Part shown: one piece after another, positions 21,886 to 31,874 of the stretch
How positions within the stretch are numbered: the first letter of the stretch is position 1
How the letters are laid out: the number at the start of each line of letters is the position of its first letter
Assembly (NCBI GenBank): GCA_903852325.1
Contig: CAINQO010000074.1
Span: 1 to 59,913, forward strand
From: Candidatus Omnitrophota bacterium
GTDB taxonomy: Bacteria; Omnitrophota; Gorgyraeia; Gygaellales; Profunditerraquicolaceae
DNA: 59,913 nucleotides
Direction of reading: 5' to 3'
Translations under genes and position numbers: made by a program
Notes under the pieces: generated by a model
Seen by the model: only the letters and a program-made list of their open reading frames with translations
Told to the model about the DNA's origin: nothing
Databases searched by the model: none

Positions 21886-22578
21886 ATGGATAAAGAAAAT
21901 TACGATTTAAAGGAAAAACCGGTAAAGACAGAATTTACCCTGCCGATATATAATTGCGAAGGCAAAGAGGTGGAAACGATTACGCTCAACGCCGGTGTTT
22001 TCGACGGCAGCCAGAACCTGGACTGCCTGCACCAGGCGATTTCCGCCTACATGGCCAACCAAAGAAAAGGGCTGGCCTCGACCAAGACCCGCGGCGAAGT
22101 TTCCGGCGGCGGCAAGAAGCCCTGGAAACAAAAGGGCACCGGCCGGGCGCGCGTCGGTTCTACCCGTTCTCCGCTCTGGAAGCACGGCGGCGTAGTTTTT
22201 GGCCCTCATCCGCGCGATTTTTCTTATGTCCTTCCGCAAAAGATTAAAGCCCAGGCGTTAAAAACCACCTTAAATGCCAAGCTGATTGAAAATAACTTCA
22301 TGATTTTAGATGAATTCAAGATCGCCTCCGCCAAGACTAAACAGGCGATGGAAGTGTTCTCGAATATAAAATTGTTCTCGGCTAAAGCTAAAAAACCGGC
22401 GAAAGTCCTGTTCCTTACGCATAAATTAGACGCCCAGTTAAAGCAGGCGCTAGACAATATCAGTTTTCTTACCGTAGACCAGGCTTCTGACTGCCACGCG
22501 TACGAGGTAATGAATAATCAGAAATTATTGATTACCAAAGCGGCTTTAGCGGATTTAACCCAGAGGTTAAAGTCATGA
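21886..22578 (+). CDS. rplD: 50S ribosomal protein L4
   Basis: GGGKKPWKQKGTGRARVGSTRSPLWKHGGVVFGPHPRDFSY. Confidence 0.96.
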   Translation: MDKENYDLKEKPVKTEFTLPIYNCEGKEVETITLNAGVFDGSQNLDCLHQAISAYMANQRKGLASTKTRGEVSGGGKKPWKQKGTGRARVGSTRSPLWKHGGVVFGPHPRDFSYVLPQKIKAQALKTTLNAKLIENNFMILDEFKIASAKTKQAMEVFSNIKLFSAKAKKPAKVLFLTHKLDAQLKQALDNISFLTVDQASDCHAYEVMNNQKLLITKAALADLTQRLKS

Positions 22579-22853
22579 GCCAGATACCCTTAGTGATCAA
22601 AGCTTTATTACAGACGGAAAAATCCAGCACCTATGTTTCCGGGGGAAAATACCTTTTTCTGGTGAATAACGCCGCCAATAAGATCCAGATCAAGCGGGCG
22701 GTGGAGCAGGCTTACAAGGTAAAAGTGAAGAACGTGAATACGTTTATATCCGGCGGAAAATTAAAAAGAGTCAGACACCAGTTGGGCCGCACCGTGGATA
22801 CCAAAAAAGCGGTGGTCACTTTGGCTGCCGGTCAAAAGATAGAGGTAGCATAA
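22575..22853 (+). CDS. rplW: 50S ribosomal protein L23
   Basis: [12 protein letters not shown]...[23 protein letters not shown]. Confidence 0.95.
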   Translation: MSQIPLVIKALLQTEKSSTYVSGGKYLFLVNNAANKIQIKRAVEQAYKVKVKNVNTFISGGKLKRVRHQLGRTVDTKKAVVTLAAGQKIEVA

Positions 22854-22854
22854 G

Positions 22855-23691
22855 ATGGGAATCATTAAATTCAAACCGACTACTCCCAGCCGCAGGCACA
22901 TGAGCGGCCCGGATTTCAAGGAAATTACCAAAAATAAGCCGGAACGCGCTTTACTGCTGCCTTTAAAGAAGACCGGCGGAAGAAACGCTTTCGGCCGGAT
23001 TACTACCCGGCACATCGGCGGCGGGCATAAACGCATGCTGCGTATCGTGGATTTTAAACGCGATATTTACGACCAGCCGGCCAATGTCCTGGCCATCGAG
23101 TATGATCCTAACCGTTCCGCCAGGATCGCGCTGGTAGAATATCCGGACAAAAAGAGACGTTACATCATCGCTCCCCTAGGGCTCAATGTCGGGGATACGA
23201 TCGTTTCCAGTAACCAAAAAGAAGTAGAGATCAAACAAGGCAATTGTTTGCTTTTACGCAGTATTCCTTCCGGAACCCTGATCCACAATATTGAATTATC
23301 ACCGGGTAAGGGCGGTCAGATCGTGCGCAGCGCCGGAACCAGCGCCCAGATCATGGCCAAGGAAGGGGATTGGGCGCACCTTAGATTACCTTCCGGGGAA
23401 ATAAGACTGGTAAGTTTAGATTGCCACGCGACCATCGGGCAGATCGGCAATGTCGACCATGACGCGATCGTTTTAGGCAAAGCCGGAAAAAGCCGCTGGC
23501 TGGGAATTAAGCCTTCCGTCAGAGGCGTGGTGATGAATCCTTTTGACCATCCGCACGGCGGCGGCGAAGGTAAAAGCGGACAGGGTAATCCGCATCCGGT
23601 TACCCCCTGGGGCAAACCGACTAAAGGATACCGGACCCGCAACCGCAAGAAATATTCCAACAAGTTCATCGTTAAGAGAAGGAAACCATAA
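22855..23691 (+). CDS. rplB: 50S ribosomal protein L2
   Basis: [69 protein letters not shown]. Confidence 0.97.
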   Translation: MGIIKFKPTTPSRRHMSGPDFKEITKNKPERALLLPLKKTGGRNAFGRITTRHIGGGHKRMLRIVDFKRDIYDQPANVLAIEYDPNRSARIALVEYPDKKRRYIIAPLGLNVGDTIVSSNQKEVEIKQGNCLLLRSIPSGTLIHNIELSPGKGGQIVRSAGTSAQIMAKEGDWAHLRLPSGEIRLVSLDCHATIGQIGNVDHDAIVLGKAGKSRWLGIKPSVRGVVMNPFDHPHGGGEGKSGQGNPHPVTPWGKPTKGYRTRNRKKYSNKFIVKRRKP

Positions 23692-23693
23692 TT

Positions 23694-23981
23694 ATGCCGC
23701 GCTCACTGAAAAAAGGTCCGTATGTCGAGGAAAGTTTATTAAAAAAGATCCAGAAGCAGACCAAAGCCGGGCTGCGCCAGGCGATCAAGACCTGGAGCCG
23801 CCGTTCGACGATTATCCCGGATTTTGTCGGCCTGACTTTCGCCGTGCATGACGGTAAGAAACATGTCCCGGTTTTTGTCACCGAAAATATGGTCGGGCAT
23901 AAGCTGGGAGAGTTCGCTCCTTCCCGGATCTTCAGGAAACACGGCGGTATCAAGGCCAAGAAGGCTGCGGAGAAAACATAA
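23694..23981 (+). CDS. rpsS: 30S ribosomal protein S19
   Basis: [48 protein letters not shown]. Confidence 0.97.
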   Translation: MPRSLKKGPYVEESLLKKIQKQTKAGLRQAIKTWSRRSTIIPDFVGLTFAVHDGKKHVPVFVTENMVGHKLGEFAPSRIFRKHGGIKAKKAAEKT

Positions 23982-23983
23982 AA

Positions 23984-24322
23984 ATGATTGCTAAAGCTGA
24001 AGGAAAATTTTTAAGGCTTTCACCCAGCAAAGTACGGCTGGTATTGGACCTGATCCGCAACAAGGATGCGCAGGAAGCCCAAAGTATCCTGCTCCATTTG
24101 AATAAGCGGCCGAAAGAGTTCTTAAGCAAAATTTTAAAATCCGCGATCGCTAATGCCAAGGTCAAAGGATTTGCCGTAGATAAATTATACGTTTCCAAGG
24201 CCCTTTGCAATCCGGGGCCGATGTGGAAAAGGTTTAAAGCCGCGGCTTTTGGCCGCGCTGCTTCGATCGTCAAGCGCACGGTGCATATTAAAATAGAATT
24301 AGATTTAAAACCTGGAGAATAA
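23984..24322 (+). CDS. rplV: 50S ribosomal protein L22
   Basis: LSPSKVRLVLDLIRNK; between rpsS and rpsC. Confidence 0.95.
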   Translation: MIAKAEGKFLRLSPSKVRLVLDLIRNKDAQEAQSILLHLNKRPKEFLSKILKSAIANAKVKGFAVDKLYVSKALCNPGPMWKRFKAAAFGRAASIVKRTVHIKIELDLKPGE

Positions 24323-24325
24323 TTC

Positions 24326-25057
24326 ATGGGTCATAAGGTAAGTCCTTTATTATTAAGGATCGGTTTTATAAGGCAATGGCATTCGCGTTGGTTTGCTAAA
24401 CCCAAAGATTTTCCTGCGTTCATTATGCAGGATTATAAGATCAGAAAATTCATTAAGAGCAAGTTTAAGCAAGCGGCGATCTCCAAGATCGTGGTGGAGA
24501 GATTAGCGGAACGGATTAAAGTCCGCATATTTTCCGCCCGCCCGGGGATCATCATCGGCCGTCACGGTTCGGATATCGAACGCCTGCGTTCGGATTTGAA
24601 TGGTCTGGTAAAGAATGAGTTGTCCATCGACATCCAGGAAGTGAATAATCCTACCTGGGATGCGCAGCTGGTGGCTGAAAATATCGCCTTGCAGCAGGAA
24701 AAAAGGATCGCTTTCCGCCGGGCAGTGAAAAGGGCGATGGAACAGTCCATTCAGACCGGGGTAAAAGGGATCCGCGTGTGCTGTTCCGGCCGGCTTAACG
24801 GGGCGGAAATGGGCCGCAAAGAAACTTACCGCATGGGCAAAATCCCCCTGCAGACTTTACGCGCCGATATTGACTATGGTTTTGCCGAAGCTTTGACCAC
24901 TTATGGCTTGATCGGGGTCAAGGTTTGGATCTATAAGGGAGATATCCTGGGGAAACAATTTGTCCAGGAAGATACTAAACCCGTACAGCAGCCCGGGGCA
25001 CCCAAAGACCCGTCCCGGCAGCGGCCGCCAATGGGTAGACAAGACGCCCAGCGCTAA
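24326..25057 (+). CDS. rpsC: 30S ribosomal protein S3
   Basis: MGHKVSPLLLRIGFIRQWHSRWFA, ARPGIIIGRHGSDIERL, RMGKIPLQTLRADIDYG. Confidence 0.97.
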   Translation: MGHKVSPLLLRIGFIRQWHSRWFAKPKDFPAFIMQDYKIRKFIKSKFKQAAISKIVVERLAERIKVRIFSARPGIIIGRHGSDIERLRSDLNGLVKNELSIDIQEVNNPTWDAQLVAENIALQQEKRIAFRRAVKRAMEQSIQTGVKGIRVCCSGRLNGAEMGRKETYRMGKIPLQTLRADIDYGFAEALTTYGLIGVKVWIYKGDILGKQFVQEDTKPVQQPGAPKDPSRQRPPMGRQDAQR

Positions 25058-25094
25058 AAGGTATTGCGTTGGCATTATCTAGGTAGATAAGGAG
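25048..25094 (+). repeat. Two-hairpin SD-adjacent element, copy B (upstream of rplP)
   Basis: CCAGCGC[TAAAAGGTATT]GCGTTGG CA TTATCT[AGGT]AGATAA GGAG. Confidence 0.78.
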
Positions 25095-25101
25095 CAAGTA
25101 A

Positions 25102-25518
25102 ATGGCTTTAATGCCTAAAAGAGTTAAATACCGTAAATTACAAAAGGGCCAGCGCCGCGGAATAGCGACTACCGGGGCAACCGTTTCCTTCGGGGAATTC
25201 GGCCTGAAATCTTTAGATAACGGTTGGATCAAGAATACCCAGATCGAAGCCGTGCGCGTCATTCTGGCGCGCCAGCTGCATAAAGGCGGAAAACTGTGGA
25301 TTAGGATCTTTCCGGACAAATCCATTACCAAGAAGCCGGCGGAAGTGCGTATGGGTAAAGGTAAAGGGGACCTGGACCATTGGGTTTGCGTGGTCAAGCG
25401 GGGGCGCGTGCTTTTTGAGTTAGGCGGAGTCCCTCAGGAATACGCCAAGGCCTGTTTTCGCCTGGCGGCATATAAAATACCGCTGCGCACAAAATTCGTA
25501 ACCAGGGTGCATAAATAA
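25102..25518 (+). CDS. rplP: 50S ribosomal protein L16
   Basis: [45 protein letters not shown]. Confidence 0.96.
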   Translation: MALMPKRVKYRKLQKGQRRGIATTGATVSFGEFGLKSLDNGWIKNTQIEAVRVILARQLHKGGKLWIRIFPDKSITKKPAEVRMGKGKGDLDHWVCVVKRGRVLFELGGVPQEYAKACFRLAAYKIPLRTKFVTRVHK

Positions 25519-25519
25519 A

Positions 25520-25711
25520 ATGAAACCGACTGAATTAAGGAATTTAACTAAGGATGAGTTACTGGACAAGGAAAAAGGCCTGTACGCGGAATTGGCCAAG
25601 CTGAACACGCAGCGCTATACAGGCAACGTGGAAAAGCCGCATAAGTTTGCACTGGTCAGGAAAGATATCGCGCGCATCAGGACAATCTTAAACGAAAAGA
25701 AAGATAAATAA
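25520..25711 (+). CDS. rpmC: 50S ribosomal protein L29
   Basis: MKPTELRNLTKDELLDKEKGLYAELAKL...IARIRTILNEK. Confidence 0.95.
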   Translation: MKPTELRNLTKDELLDKEKGLYAELAKLNTQRYTGNVEKPHKFALVRKDIARIRTILNEKKDK

Positions 25712-25712
25712 G

Positions 25713-25994
25713 ATGGGTAAACAAAAAGAATTTACCGGCACAGTAGTAAGCGATAAAATGCAGAAAACCGTGGTGGTGAAAACCATGCATTTAACCCGGC
25801 ATGCCAAATACGGCAAGACGGTCAAGCTGTACAATAAGTTTAAAGCCCACGATGAAAAGGGCGTGGCTAAGCTCGGGGATATGGTGTTGATCGTGGAAAC
25901 CCGCCCGTTGTCCAAAGATAAACGTTTTATCGTTAAGACGGTGCTTAAAAAAGCGCAGGGCGCGCAGGTAGCTTTGCCTGAGGAGATCCTATAA
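25713..25994 (+). CDS. rpsQ: 30S ribosomal protein S17
   Basis: KEFTGTVVSDKMQKTVVVKTMHLTRHAKYGKTVK. Confidence 0.96.
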   Translation: MGKQKEFTGTVVSDKMQKTVVVKTMHLTRHAKYGKTVKLYNKFKAHDEKGVAKLGDMVLIVETRPLSKDKRFIVKTVLKKAQGAQVALPEEIL

Positions 25995-26363
25995 ATGCTT
26001 CAATTACGCAGTATTTTTGATGTTGCCGACAATACCGGTGCCCGCAGGGCTTCCTTGATCTGTGTTTTGAAAAAAATGGGCAGCTTTAACGCTGAGATCG
26101 GCGACGTGATCAGGGTAAATATCAAGGAATCCATTCCGGGAGCCACGGTTAAAAAAGGTGAAATGGCCAGGGCGGTAATCGTGCGCACCCGGCACGATAT
26201 CAAAAGGGCGGACGGTTCGATCTTACGTTTTGACCGCAATGCCATCGTGATCATCGATGACAAAGACAATCCCCGGGGCACGCGCGTATTCGGCCCGGTT
26301 GCCCGCGAATTAAGGGACAAGAATTTTAATAAAATCATTTCTTTAGCACCCGAGGTAATTTAA
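25995..26363 (+). CDS. rplN: 50S ribosomal protein L14
   Basis: MLQLRSIFDVADNTGARRASLICVL...RGTRVFGPVARELRDKNFNKIISLAPEV. Confidence 0.97.
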   Translation: MLQLRSIFDVADNTGARRASLICVLKKMGSFNAEIGDVIRVNIKESIPGATVKKGEMARAVIVRTRHDIKRADGSILRFDRNAIVIIDDKDNPRGTRVFGPVARELRDKNFNKIISLAPEVI

Positions 26364-26674
26364 TGCAAAAGATCAAGAAAAACGATATAGTCCAGCTCAC
26401 CAAAGGCAAGGATAAAGGCAAACAGGGCAAGGTGATCAGTATTATTGAAGATGGCTCCCGGGCGATCATCGAGGGTTTGAATTTAGCCAAGAAACATAAG
26501 CGGCAGAGCCGCCAGGACCAGAAGGGCGGGATCATTTCGATTGAGATGCCGGTTTCGATTTCCAATCTTAAGTTATTCTGCAAACATTGCTCCAAGCCCA
26601 CCCGGATCGGCGCGGCGGTTTTAAAAGACGGAACAAAATCCAGGATCTGTAAGCTTTGTAAAGAGGCATTATAA
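26363..26674 (+). CDS. rplX: 50S ribosomal protein L24
   Basis: IKKNDIVQLTKGKDKGKQGKVISI; C-terminal CKHC...CKLC pairs. Confidence 0.95.
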   Translation: MQKIKKNDIVQLTKGKDKGKQGKVISIIEDGSRAIIEGLNLAKKHKRQSRQDQKGGIISIEMPVSISNLKLFCKHCSKPTRIGAAVLKDGTKSRICKLCKEAL

Positions 26675-26675
26675 A

Positions 26676-27236
26676 ATGACACCGAGACTTTTAGAAAAAT
26701 ACCGTAATGAGATCGTTCCCCAGCTGATGAGCGATTTTAAGCTTAAGAATAAAATGGCCGTGCCGGTGGTGGAGAAGGTGGTCGTGAATATGGGTATCGG
26801 CGAAGGCACTCAGGATGTGAAAATGCTGGAGAAGGCGGTCGAAGAGCTGGGTAATATTACCGGCCAGAAACCGCTGATCCGCCGGGCGAAGAAAGCGATC
26901 GCCAATTTTAAAGTCCGCCAGGGCCAGGCAGTGGGCGCTAAGGTCACTTTGAGGAGGGCGATGATGTATGAATTTATCGACCGCCTGTTGAATATCTCTT
27001 TGCCCCGTATCCGCGATTTTCGCGGGGTCCCGCGGGATTCTTTCGATAAAGGGAATAATTATACCCTGGGCTTAAGCGAACAGATCATTTTCCCGGAGAT
27101 CGAATACGATAAAATTACCCGTTCTCAGGGGATGGATATTACTTTTGTGATCAAGAACGCCAAGAACCCGGATCAGGCGCGGGCTTTGCTGAAATATTTC
27201 GGGATGCCTTTTGTCCACGAGGAAGAAAAGAAATAA
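26676..27236 (+). CDS. rplE: 50S ribosomal protein L5
   Basis: KVVVNMGIGEGTQD, RRAKKAIANFKVRQGQAVGAKVTLR, DFRGVPRDSFDKGNNYTLGL. Confidence 0.97.
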   Translation: MTPRLLEKYRNEIVPQLMSDFKLKNKMAVPVVEKVVVNMGIGEGTQDVKMLEKAVEELGNITGQKPLIRRAKKAIANFKVRQGQAVGAKVTLRRAMMYEFIDRLLNISLPRIRDFRGVPRDSFDKGNNYTLGLSEQIIFPEIEYDKITRSQGMDITFVIKNAKNPDQARALLKYFGMPFVHEEEKK

Positions 27237-27274
27237 GCGGTTTACACAGGAAAAAATAAGGAAAAATATAAAAA

Positions 27275-27460
27275 ATGGCAAAGAATTCACAAATTGCAAG
27301 ATGGAAGAGGAAACCGAAGTTTTCCACCCGTAAATATAACCGCTGTGCGATCTGCGGCAGAAGCGGCGGATATTTAAGAAGGTTTCAACTTTGTCGTATT
27401 TGTTTCAGGGAGTTAGTCTGGCAGGGGCTGATCCCGGGCGTTAAAAAAGCCAGCTGGTAG
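27275..27460 (+). CDS. rpsN: 30S ribosomal protein S14, zinc-binding type
   Basis: [39 protein letters not shown]. Confidence 0.96.
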   Translation: MAKNSQIARWKRKPKFSTRKYNRCAICGRSGGYLRRFQLCRICFRELVWQGLIPGVKKASW

Positions 27461-27500
27461 GCGGTTATTTAAAAATATTATAATTATTTTTGGGGGCTAA

Positions 27501-27896
27501 ATGTCAAGAACAGATTTAATCGCGGATGTTTTCACAATTATACGTAATGCCATTATGATCAAGCGGGATACCGTAGACCTGCCGTCTTCCGGTAATATCC
27601 GGTCGATCATGGAAATTCTTAAAAAGAACGAATACATCGATAATTTCAAGCTGATCGAAGATAAAAAACAGGGGGTGGTCAGGGTTTATTTGAAATATAC
27701 CGCGGGAAAATCAGCGATCAAGAATATCAAGCGGATTTCCAAGCCCGGTTTAAGGGTTTATGTTAAAGGCAAAAAAGTGCCGACTGTTTTGCGCGGCAGG
27801 GGCTTGGCGATCGTTTCCACTTCTAAGGGCGTAATTACCGATAAAGAAGCCCGGGAATTGGGCGTGGGCGGCGAAGTTATCGGCTATATCTGGTAA
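27501..27896 (+). CDS. rpsH: 30S ribosomal protein S8
   Basis: DLIADVFTIIRNAIMIK...LRGRGLAIVSTSKGVITDKEARELGVGGEVIGYIW. Confidence 0.97.
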   Translation: MSRTDLIADVFTIIRNAIMIKRDTVDLPSSGNIRSIMEILKKNEYIDNFKLIEDKKQGVVRVYLKYTAGKSAIKNIKRISKPGLRVYVKGKKVPTVLRGRGLAIVSTSKGVITDKEARELGVGGEVIGYIW

Positions 27897-27920
27897 TTCA
27901 ATCATAAAGAGGAATCATTA

Positions 27921-28472
27921 ATGTCACGGATAGGAAAAAAGCTGGTTACCATACCAAAAGATGTAAAGGTCGAGGTCAAGGACGGGTTTGTTTGCGTTGA
28001 GGGGGCCAAGGGGAAGCTTAGCCAGAAACTGGCCTCCCGCATCAGCGTGGAGATAAAAGACGGTACGCTTTTGGTAAAAAGAGCGGGGGACAGCAAGGTA
28101 GATAAATCTCTGCACGGGTTATTCCGCGCTTTGATCGTGAATATGATCATCGGTGTCACCCAAGGGTACCTTAAGGAGTTGGAGATCCAGGGGGTCGGTT
28201 TTAAGGCGGCGGTAGCGGGGGATAAATTGAATATGGCCTTAGGGTTTTCGCACCCGGTAAATTACACAATCCCCGCGGGGATTAAAATCGAAACTCCCAA
28301 ACCCACGCAGGTGATCATTAGAGGTATCGATAAGGCGTTAATCGGAGAAGTGGCCACGGAAATCCGCGCGTTCTATCCGCCTGAACCTTATAAGGGCAAG
28401 GGTATTCGCTTTGTTGGCGAACACGTGAAGAAGAAAGTAGGAAAGGCGCAGGCAACCGGCGGCGGTAAATAA
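27921..28472 (+). CDS. rplF: 50S ribosomal protein L6
   Basis: SRIGKKLVTIPKDVKVEV...RAFYPPEPYKGKGIRFVGEHVKKKVGKA. Confidence 0.97.
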   Translation: MSRIGKKLVTIPKDVKVEVKDGFVCVEGAKGKLSQKLASRISVEIKDGTLLVKRAGDSKVDKSLHGLFRALIVNMIIGVTQGYLKELEIQGVGFKAAVAGDKLNMALGFSHPVNYTIPAGIKIETPKPTQVIIRGIDKALIGEVATEIRAFYPPEPYKGKGIRFVGEHVKKKVGKAQATGGGK

Positions 28473-28473
28473 A

Positions 28474-28833
28474 ATGAGAAAAAAAGAAGAGTTAAGGCTT
28501 AAAAGGCATAAAAGAATCAAGATGAAAATGTTCGGCACTCCGGAGAAACCGCGTCTCATCGTGCACCGGTCATTGAAGAATATTTCGGCGCAGGTCATCG
28601 ATGATACCGTAGGGAAAGTCTTGTTTTCCCTCTCCACGAAGGATAAAGCGATAAAACAAAAATTCAGCAGCGCTGGAAACCTTAAATCCTCGGAGTTGTT
28701 TGGGGAATTGTTCGCCCAGACCGCCAAGGAAAAAGGGGTGAGTAAGGTAATTTTCGACCGGGCAGGGTATCTTTACCACGGCAGGATCAAATCTTTTGCC
28801 GAGTCTTTAAGAAAAGGCGGAATGGAGTTTTAA
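28474..28833 (+). CDS. rplR: 50S ribosomal protein L18
   Basis: KPRLIVHRSLKNISAQVID...VIFDRAGYLYHGRIKSFAESLRKGGMEF. Confidence 0.95.
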   Translation: MRKKEELRLKRHKRIKMKMFGTPEKPRLIVHRSLKNISAQVIDDTVGKVLFSLSTKDKAIKQKFSSAGNLKSSELFGELFAQTAKEKGVSKVIFDRAGYLYHGRIKSFAESLRKGGMEF

Positions 28834-28836
28834 ATT

Positions 28837-29289
28837 ATGCGTGAATTGAATATCGGACAGCAGTCGGATTTAATCGAAAAAGTGATCAGTATAAACCGCG
28901 TCACCAAAGTTACCAAGGGCGGAAAGAAACTGCATTTCAGCGCCCTGGTCGTCGTGGGCGACGCTAAAGGCAGGGTTGGTTTTGCTTTGGATAAGGCCAA
29001 TGAAGTTGCCGAGGCCATCCGCAAATCCCTGACTAAAGCCAAGAAAAGCCTGTTTAAAGTGCCTTTAGAAGGCTCAACTATCCCTCACGAGATAATCGGT
29101 AAATTCGGGGCTGCTTCGGTCATGCTTAAACCGGCAAGCGAAGGAACCGGGGTTATCGCCGCCGGTCCGGTGCGCGCGGTGTGTGAAGCCGCCGGGATCC
29201 GGGACATCCTGACTAAATGTTTAAAATCGAATAATCCGATCAATGTCATCAAAGCGACTATGCAGGGCTTAAAGGAACTTAAACCTTAA
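28837..29289 (+). CDS. rpsE: 30S ribosomal protein S5
   Basis: [42 protein letters not shown]. Confidence 0.97.
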   Translation: MRELNIGQQSDLIEKVISINRVTKVTKGGKKLHFSALVVVGDAKGRVGFALDKANEVAEAIRKSLTKAKKSLFKVPLEGSTIPHEIIGKFGAASVMLKPASEGTGVIAAGPVRAVCEAAGIRDILTKCLKSNNPINVIKATMQGLKELKP

Positions 29290-29294
29290 ATAAA

Positions 29295-29885
29295 ATGACA
29301 GAAAAAAATCCTAAGATCAAAAAGGAAGTTAAGAAATCTCCGGAGAAAAAAGTTTCCGCCGCAGTGGCCAAAAAACCGGCCAGAAAACCGGCGGCAAAAT
29401 CGGTTTCCGCAAGGGTGGAAAATAAAACGCCGCAAAGCGCGGTCTCTTTATCCAATCTTAAGCGCCCCTTCGGTTCGCACAAAAAAAGAAAATATTTGGG
29501 GCGCGGTTCCAGCTCCGGGCATGGTAAGACTTCCACCCGGGGAAGCAAGGGGCAAACCTCTCGTGCCGGAAGGCATTTTTACCTGGGTTTTGAGGGCGGG
29601 CAGTCTCCGTTGTTCAGGAAAATGCCCAAGCGCGGGTTTGTGAGTAATTTTAGGAAAGTTTACCAGGTAGTCAACCTGGAAGACCTGAATGCGATCAAGG
29701 AGCCCGTGATCACGCCGCTGCTTTTGAAAGAAAACGGCCTGATCCGCGATGCGGCCGCTTTGATTAAAATTCTGGGTAAAGGCTCGATAAAGAATACGGT
29801 GACGGTCCAGGCGCACGCGTTTTCCAAGCGCGCGTCCGTGGAGATCACCAATGCCGGCGGTAAAGCAGAAATAATCAATGTTTAA
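29295..29885 (+). CDS. rplO: 50S ribosomal protein L15 with K/A/P-rich N-terminal extension
   Basis: GRGSSSGHGKTSTRGSKGQTSRAG; about 50 aa lysine/alanine-rich N-terminal region. Confidence 0.94.
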   Translation: MTEKNPKIKKEVKKSPEKKVSAAVAKKPARKPAAKSVSARVENKTPQSAVSLSNLKRPFGSHKKRKYLGRGSSSGHGKTSTRGSKGQTSRAGRHFYLGFEGGQSPLFRKMPKRGFVSNFRKVYQVVNLEDLNAIKEPVITPLLLKENGLIRDAAALIKILGKGSIKNTVTVQAHAFSKRASVEITNAGGKAEIINV

Positions 29886-31224
29886 TGCGCTGATCAACGC
29901 TTTTAAGATCCCGGATTTAAAAAGACGGCTTCTGATCACCTGCGCTTTAATCGCGGTCTACCGGGTGGGCTGCTATATCCCCACCCCCGGTATCGACGGC
30001 GCGGCGCTGGCGGATTTTTTTAACCGGATCGCTAAGACTCAAGGCGGCACGCTCTTTGGCATAATCAACATGTTTTCCGGCGGAGCGATGGAAAGGCTGA
30101 CTATTTTTGCCCTGGGGATCATGCCTTACATCTCCTCATCGATCATTATGCAGCTTTTAACCGCGGTTATTCCCGCCCTGGAGAAAATGGCCAAGGAAGG
30201 AAAAAGCGGTTATGAGAAGATCAACCAGTTCACCCGTTACGGAACGGTATTTCTTTCCGTAGTGCAATCATATTTCATCGCGCTTTGGCTGGAAAATCCG
30301 GCGCGTTTCGAAGGTTTGCAAATCGTCATGCATCCGGGATGGGGTTTTCGGATCTTAACTGTGCTGACCCTGACTACCGGGACGATCTTTATCATGTGGC
30401 TGGGGGAACAGATCCAGGAAAGGGGTATCGGCAACGGTATCTCCCTGGTAATTACCGCTGGTATCATTTCCCGTATCCCGACCGCGTTAAACCAACTTTT
30501 TGTTTTAATTTCCCCTTTTGCTCCCAGCCGCAGGCAGATCCAGCCGGCCACGCTTTTAATTATGGCGGTTTTACTGGTGGGGGTAGTTTTTTCGGTTATC
30601 CTGATTACTCAGGGCTTAAGGAAAATCCCGGTGCAGTATGCCCGGCGCATTGTGGGGCGCAAGATTTACGGCGGGCAAAGTACTTACATCCCGCTTAAGG
30701 TAGACACCTCCGGGGTAATCGCGATCATTTTCGCCCAGTCGATCATTTTATTCCCGGCGACCCTGGCCTCATTTATCCCTAACCCGGGTTTTCAGCGTCT
30801 GGCGCACAGCCTGATCCGCGGGCAGGTGCTTTATTCGGTAGTGTACGCTCTTTTAATAATTTTCTTTTGTTATTTTTATACCGCGATCGTTTTTAATCCG
30901 AATGATCTGGCGGAGAATATGAAAAAATACGGGGGGTTTATTCCCGGTATCCGCCCTGGAACGCCGACCGCGGAATTTCTTGATTTTGTGATGACCCGGA
31001 TCACTTTGGCGGGGGCAAGTTTCATCGCCGTGATCGCTATTTTCCCGGATTTTATCATGGCTTGGCTCAAAGTGCCGTATTTAGTGGCTTCGTTTTTCGG
31101 AGGCACAGGGGTCCTGATCATTGTCGGGGTAATGCTGGATACTTTAAAACAAATCGAATCGCATTTACTGACTCACCACTACGAAGGTTTTATCAAGAGC
31201 GGGCAGATCAGAGGAAGAAGATAA
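29878..31224 (+). CDS. secY: Preprotein translocase subunit SecY
   Basis: IPTPGIDGAAL, ALGIMPYISSSIIMQLL, GIGNGISLVI. Confidence 0.97.
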   Translation: MFNALINAFKIPDLKRRLLITCALIAVYRVGCYIPTPGIDGAALADFFNRIAKTQGGTLFGIINMFSGGAMERLTIFALGIMPYISSSIIMQLLTAVIPALEKMAKEGKSGYEKINQFTRYGTVFLSVVQSYFIALWLENPARFEGLQIVMHPGWGFRILTVLTLTTGTIFIMWLGEQIQERGIGNGISLVITAGIISRIPTALNQLFVLISPFAPSRRQIQPATLLIMAVLLVGVVFSVILITQGLRKIPVQYARRIVGRKIYGGQSTYIPLKVDTSGVIAIIFAQSIILFPATLASFIPNPGFQRLAHSLIRGQVLYSVVYALLIIFFCYFYTAIVFNPNDLAENMKKYGGFIPGIRPGTPTAEFLDFVMTRITLAGASFIAVIAIFPDFIMAWLKVPYLVASFFGGTGVLIIVGVMLDTLKQIESHLLTHHYEGFIKSGQIRGRR

Positions 31225-31874
31225 TGTATATTGTGCTTTTAGGGCCTCCGGGCGCAGGAAAAGGGACCCAATCCAAGAACCTGGCGGTAAAATTAGGTTT
31301 GCCGCATATTTCTACCGGGGATATTTTAAGGCAGAATGTTAAAGACGGCACCGAACTGGGCAAGCAGGCCAAGGGAATAATGGATAAAGGGCTGCTGGTC
31401 CCGGATGAGCTGGTCGCTAAAATGCTGGATGAGCGGTTCAATAACCCGGATATCAAGAAAGGTTTTATCCTCGACGGTTATCCGCGCACTCTGCCTCAGG
31501 CCGGCACTCTGGATCAGATCATGGCTTCCAAGGGTTTGAGCGTAGACCTGGTAGTTTACCTGGATTCCAGCGATAAAGTGATTATCGAGCGGCTTGGCGG
31601 AAGGCTGGTTTGCTCCAAGTGCGGGGCGCTTTATCATGTTACCAATATGCCTCCCAAGGCAAAAGATCTGTGCGATAAATGCCAGGGCGCGCTTTATCAG
31701 CGTTCCGACGATAATGAGGTTACGGTAAGCAAACGCCTGGAAGTTTATAAAAAAGAAGTCGCTTCTTTGATAGAGTATTATACTAAGGCCAAGAAACTAT
31801 ACCGTTTAAACGCTGATCTGGAGGCGGGAGTAGTTTTGAACCAGATCACCGATTTGGCGCATAAGGTTAAATGA
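31224..31874 (+). CDS. adk: Adenylate kinase, zinc-lid type
   Basis: MYIVLLGPPGAGKGTQSKNLA, FILDGYPRTLPQA, CSKCGALYHV...CDKC. Confidence 0.96.
   Translation: MYIVLLGPPGAGKGTQSKNLAVKLGLPHISTGDILRQNVKDGTELGKQAKGIMDKGLLVPDELVAKMLDERFNNPDIKKGFILDGYPRTLPQAGTLDQIMASKGLSVDLVVYLDSSDKVIIERLGGRLVCSKCGALYHVTNMPPKAKDLCDKCQGALYQRSDDNEVTVSKRLEVYKKEVASLIEYYTKAKKLYRLNADLEAGVVLNQITDLAHKVK

Noticed and set aside
21886-22578. Overlapping + strand ORFs inside rplD (21954-22247, 21995-22195)
   Set aside because: Frame-shifted readings of rplD rich in R/P/A, no independent start signal.
26363-26674. CxxC pairs at the C-terminus of L24 as a possible novel zinc-ribbon fusion
   Set aside because: Such cysteine-containing L24 C-termini are, to my knowledge, common in bacteria.
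30285-30698. 137-aa + strand ORF inside secY
   Set aside because: Alternate frame of secY, no family resemblance.
31062-31223. N-terminal part of the long ORF called over adk
   Set aside because: Overlaps secY; adk starts at MYIVLLGPPGAGKGTQ at 31224.
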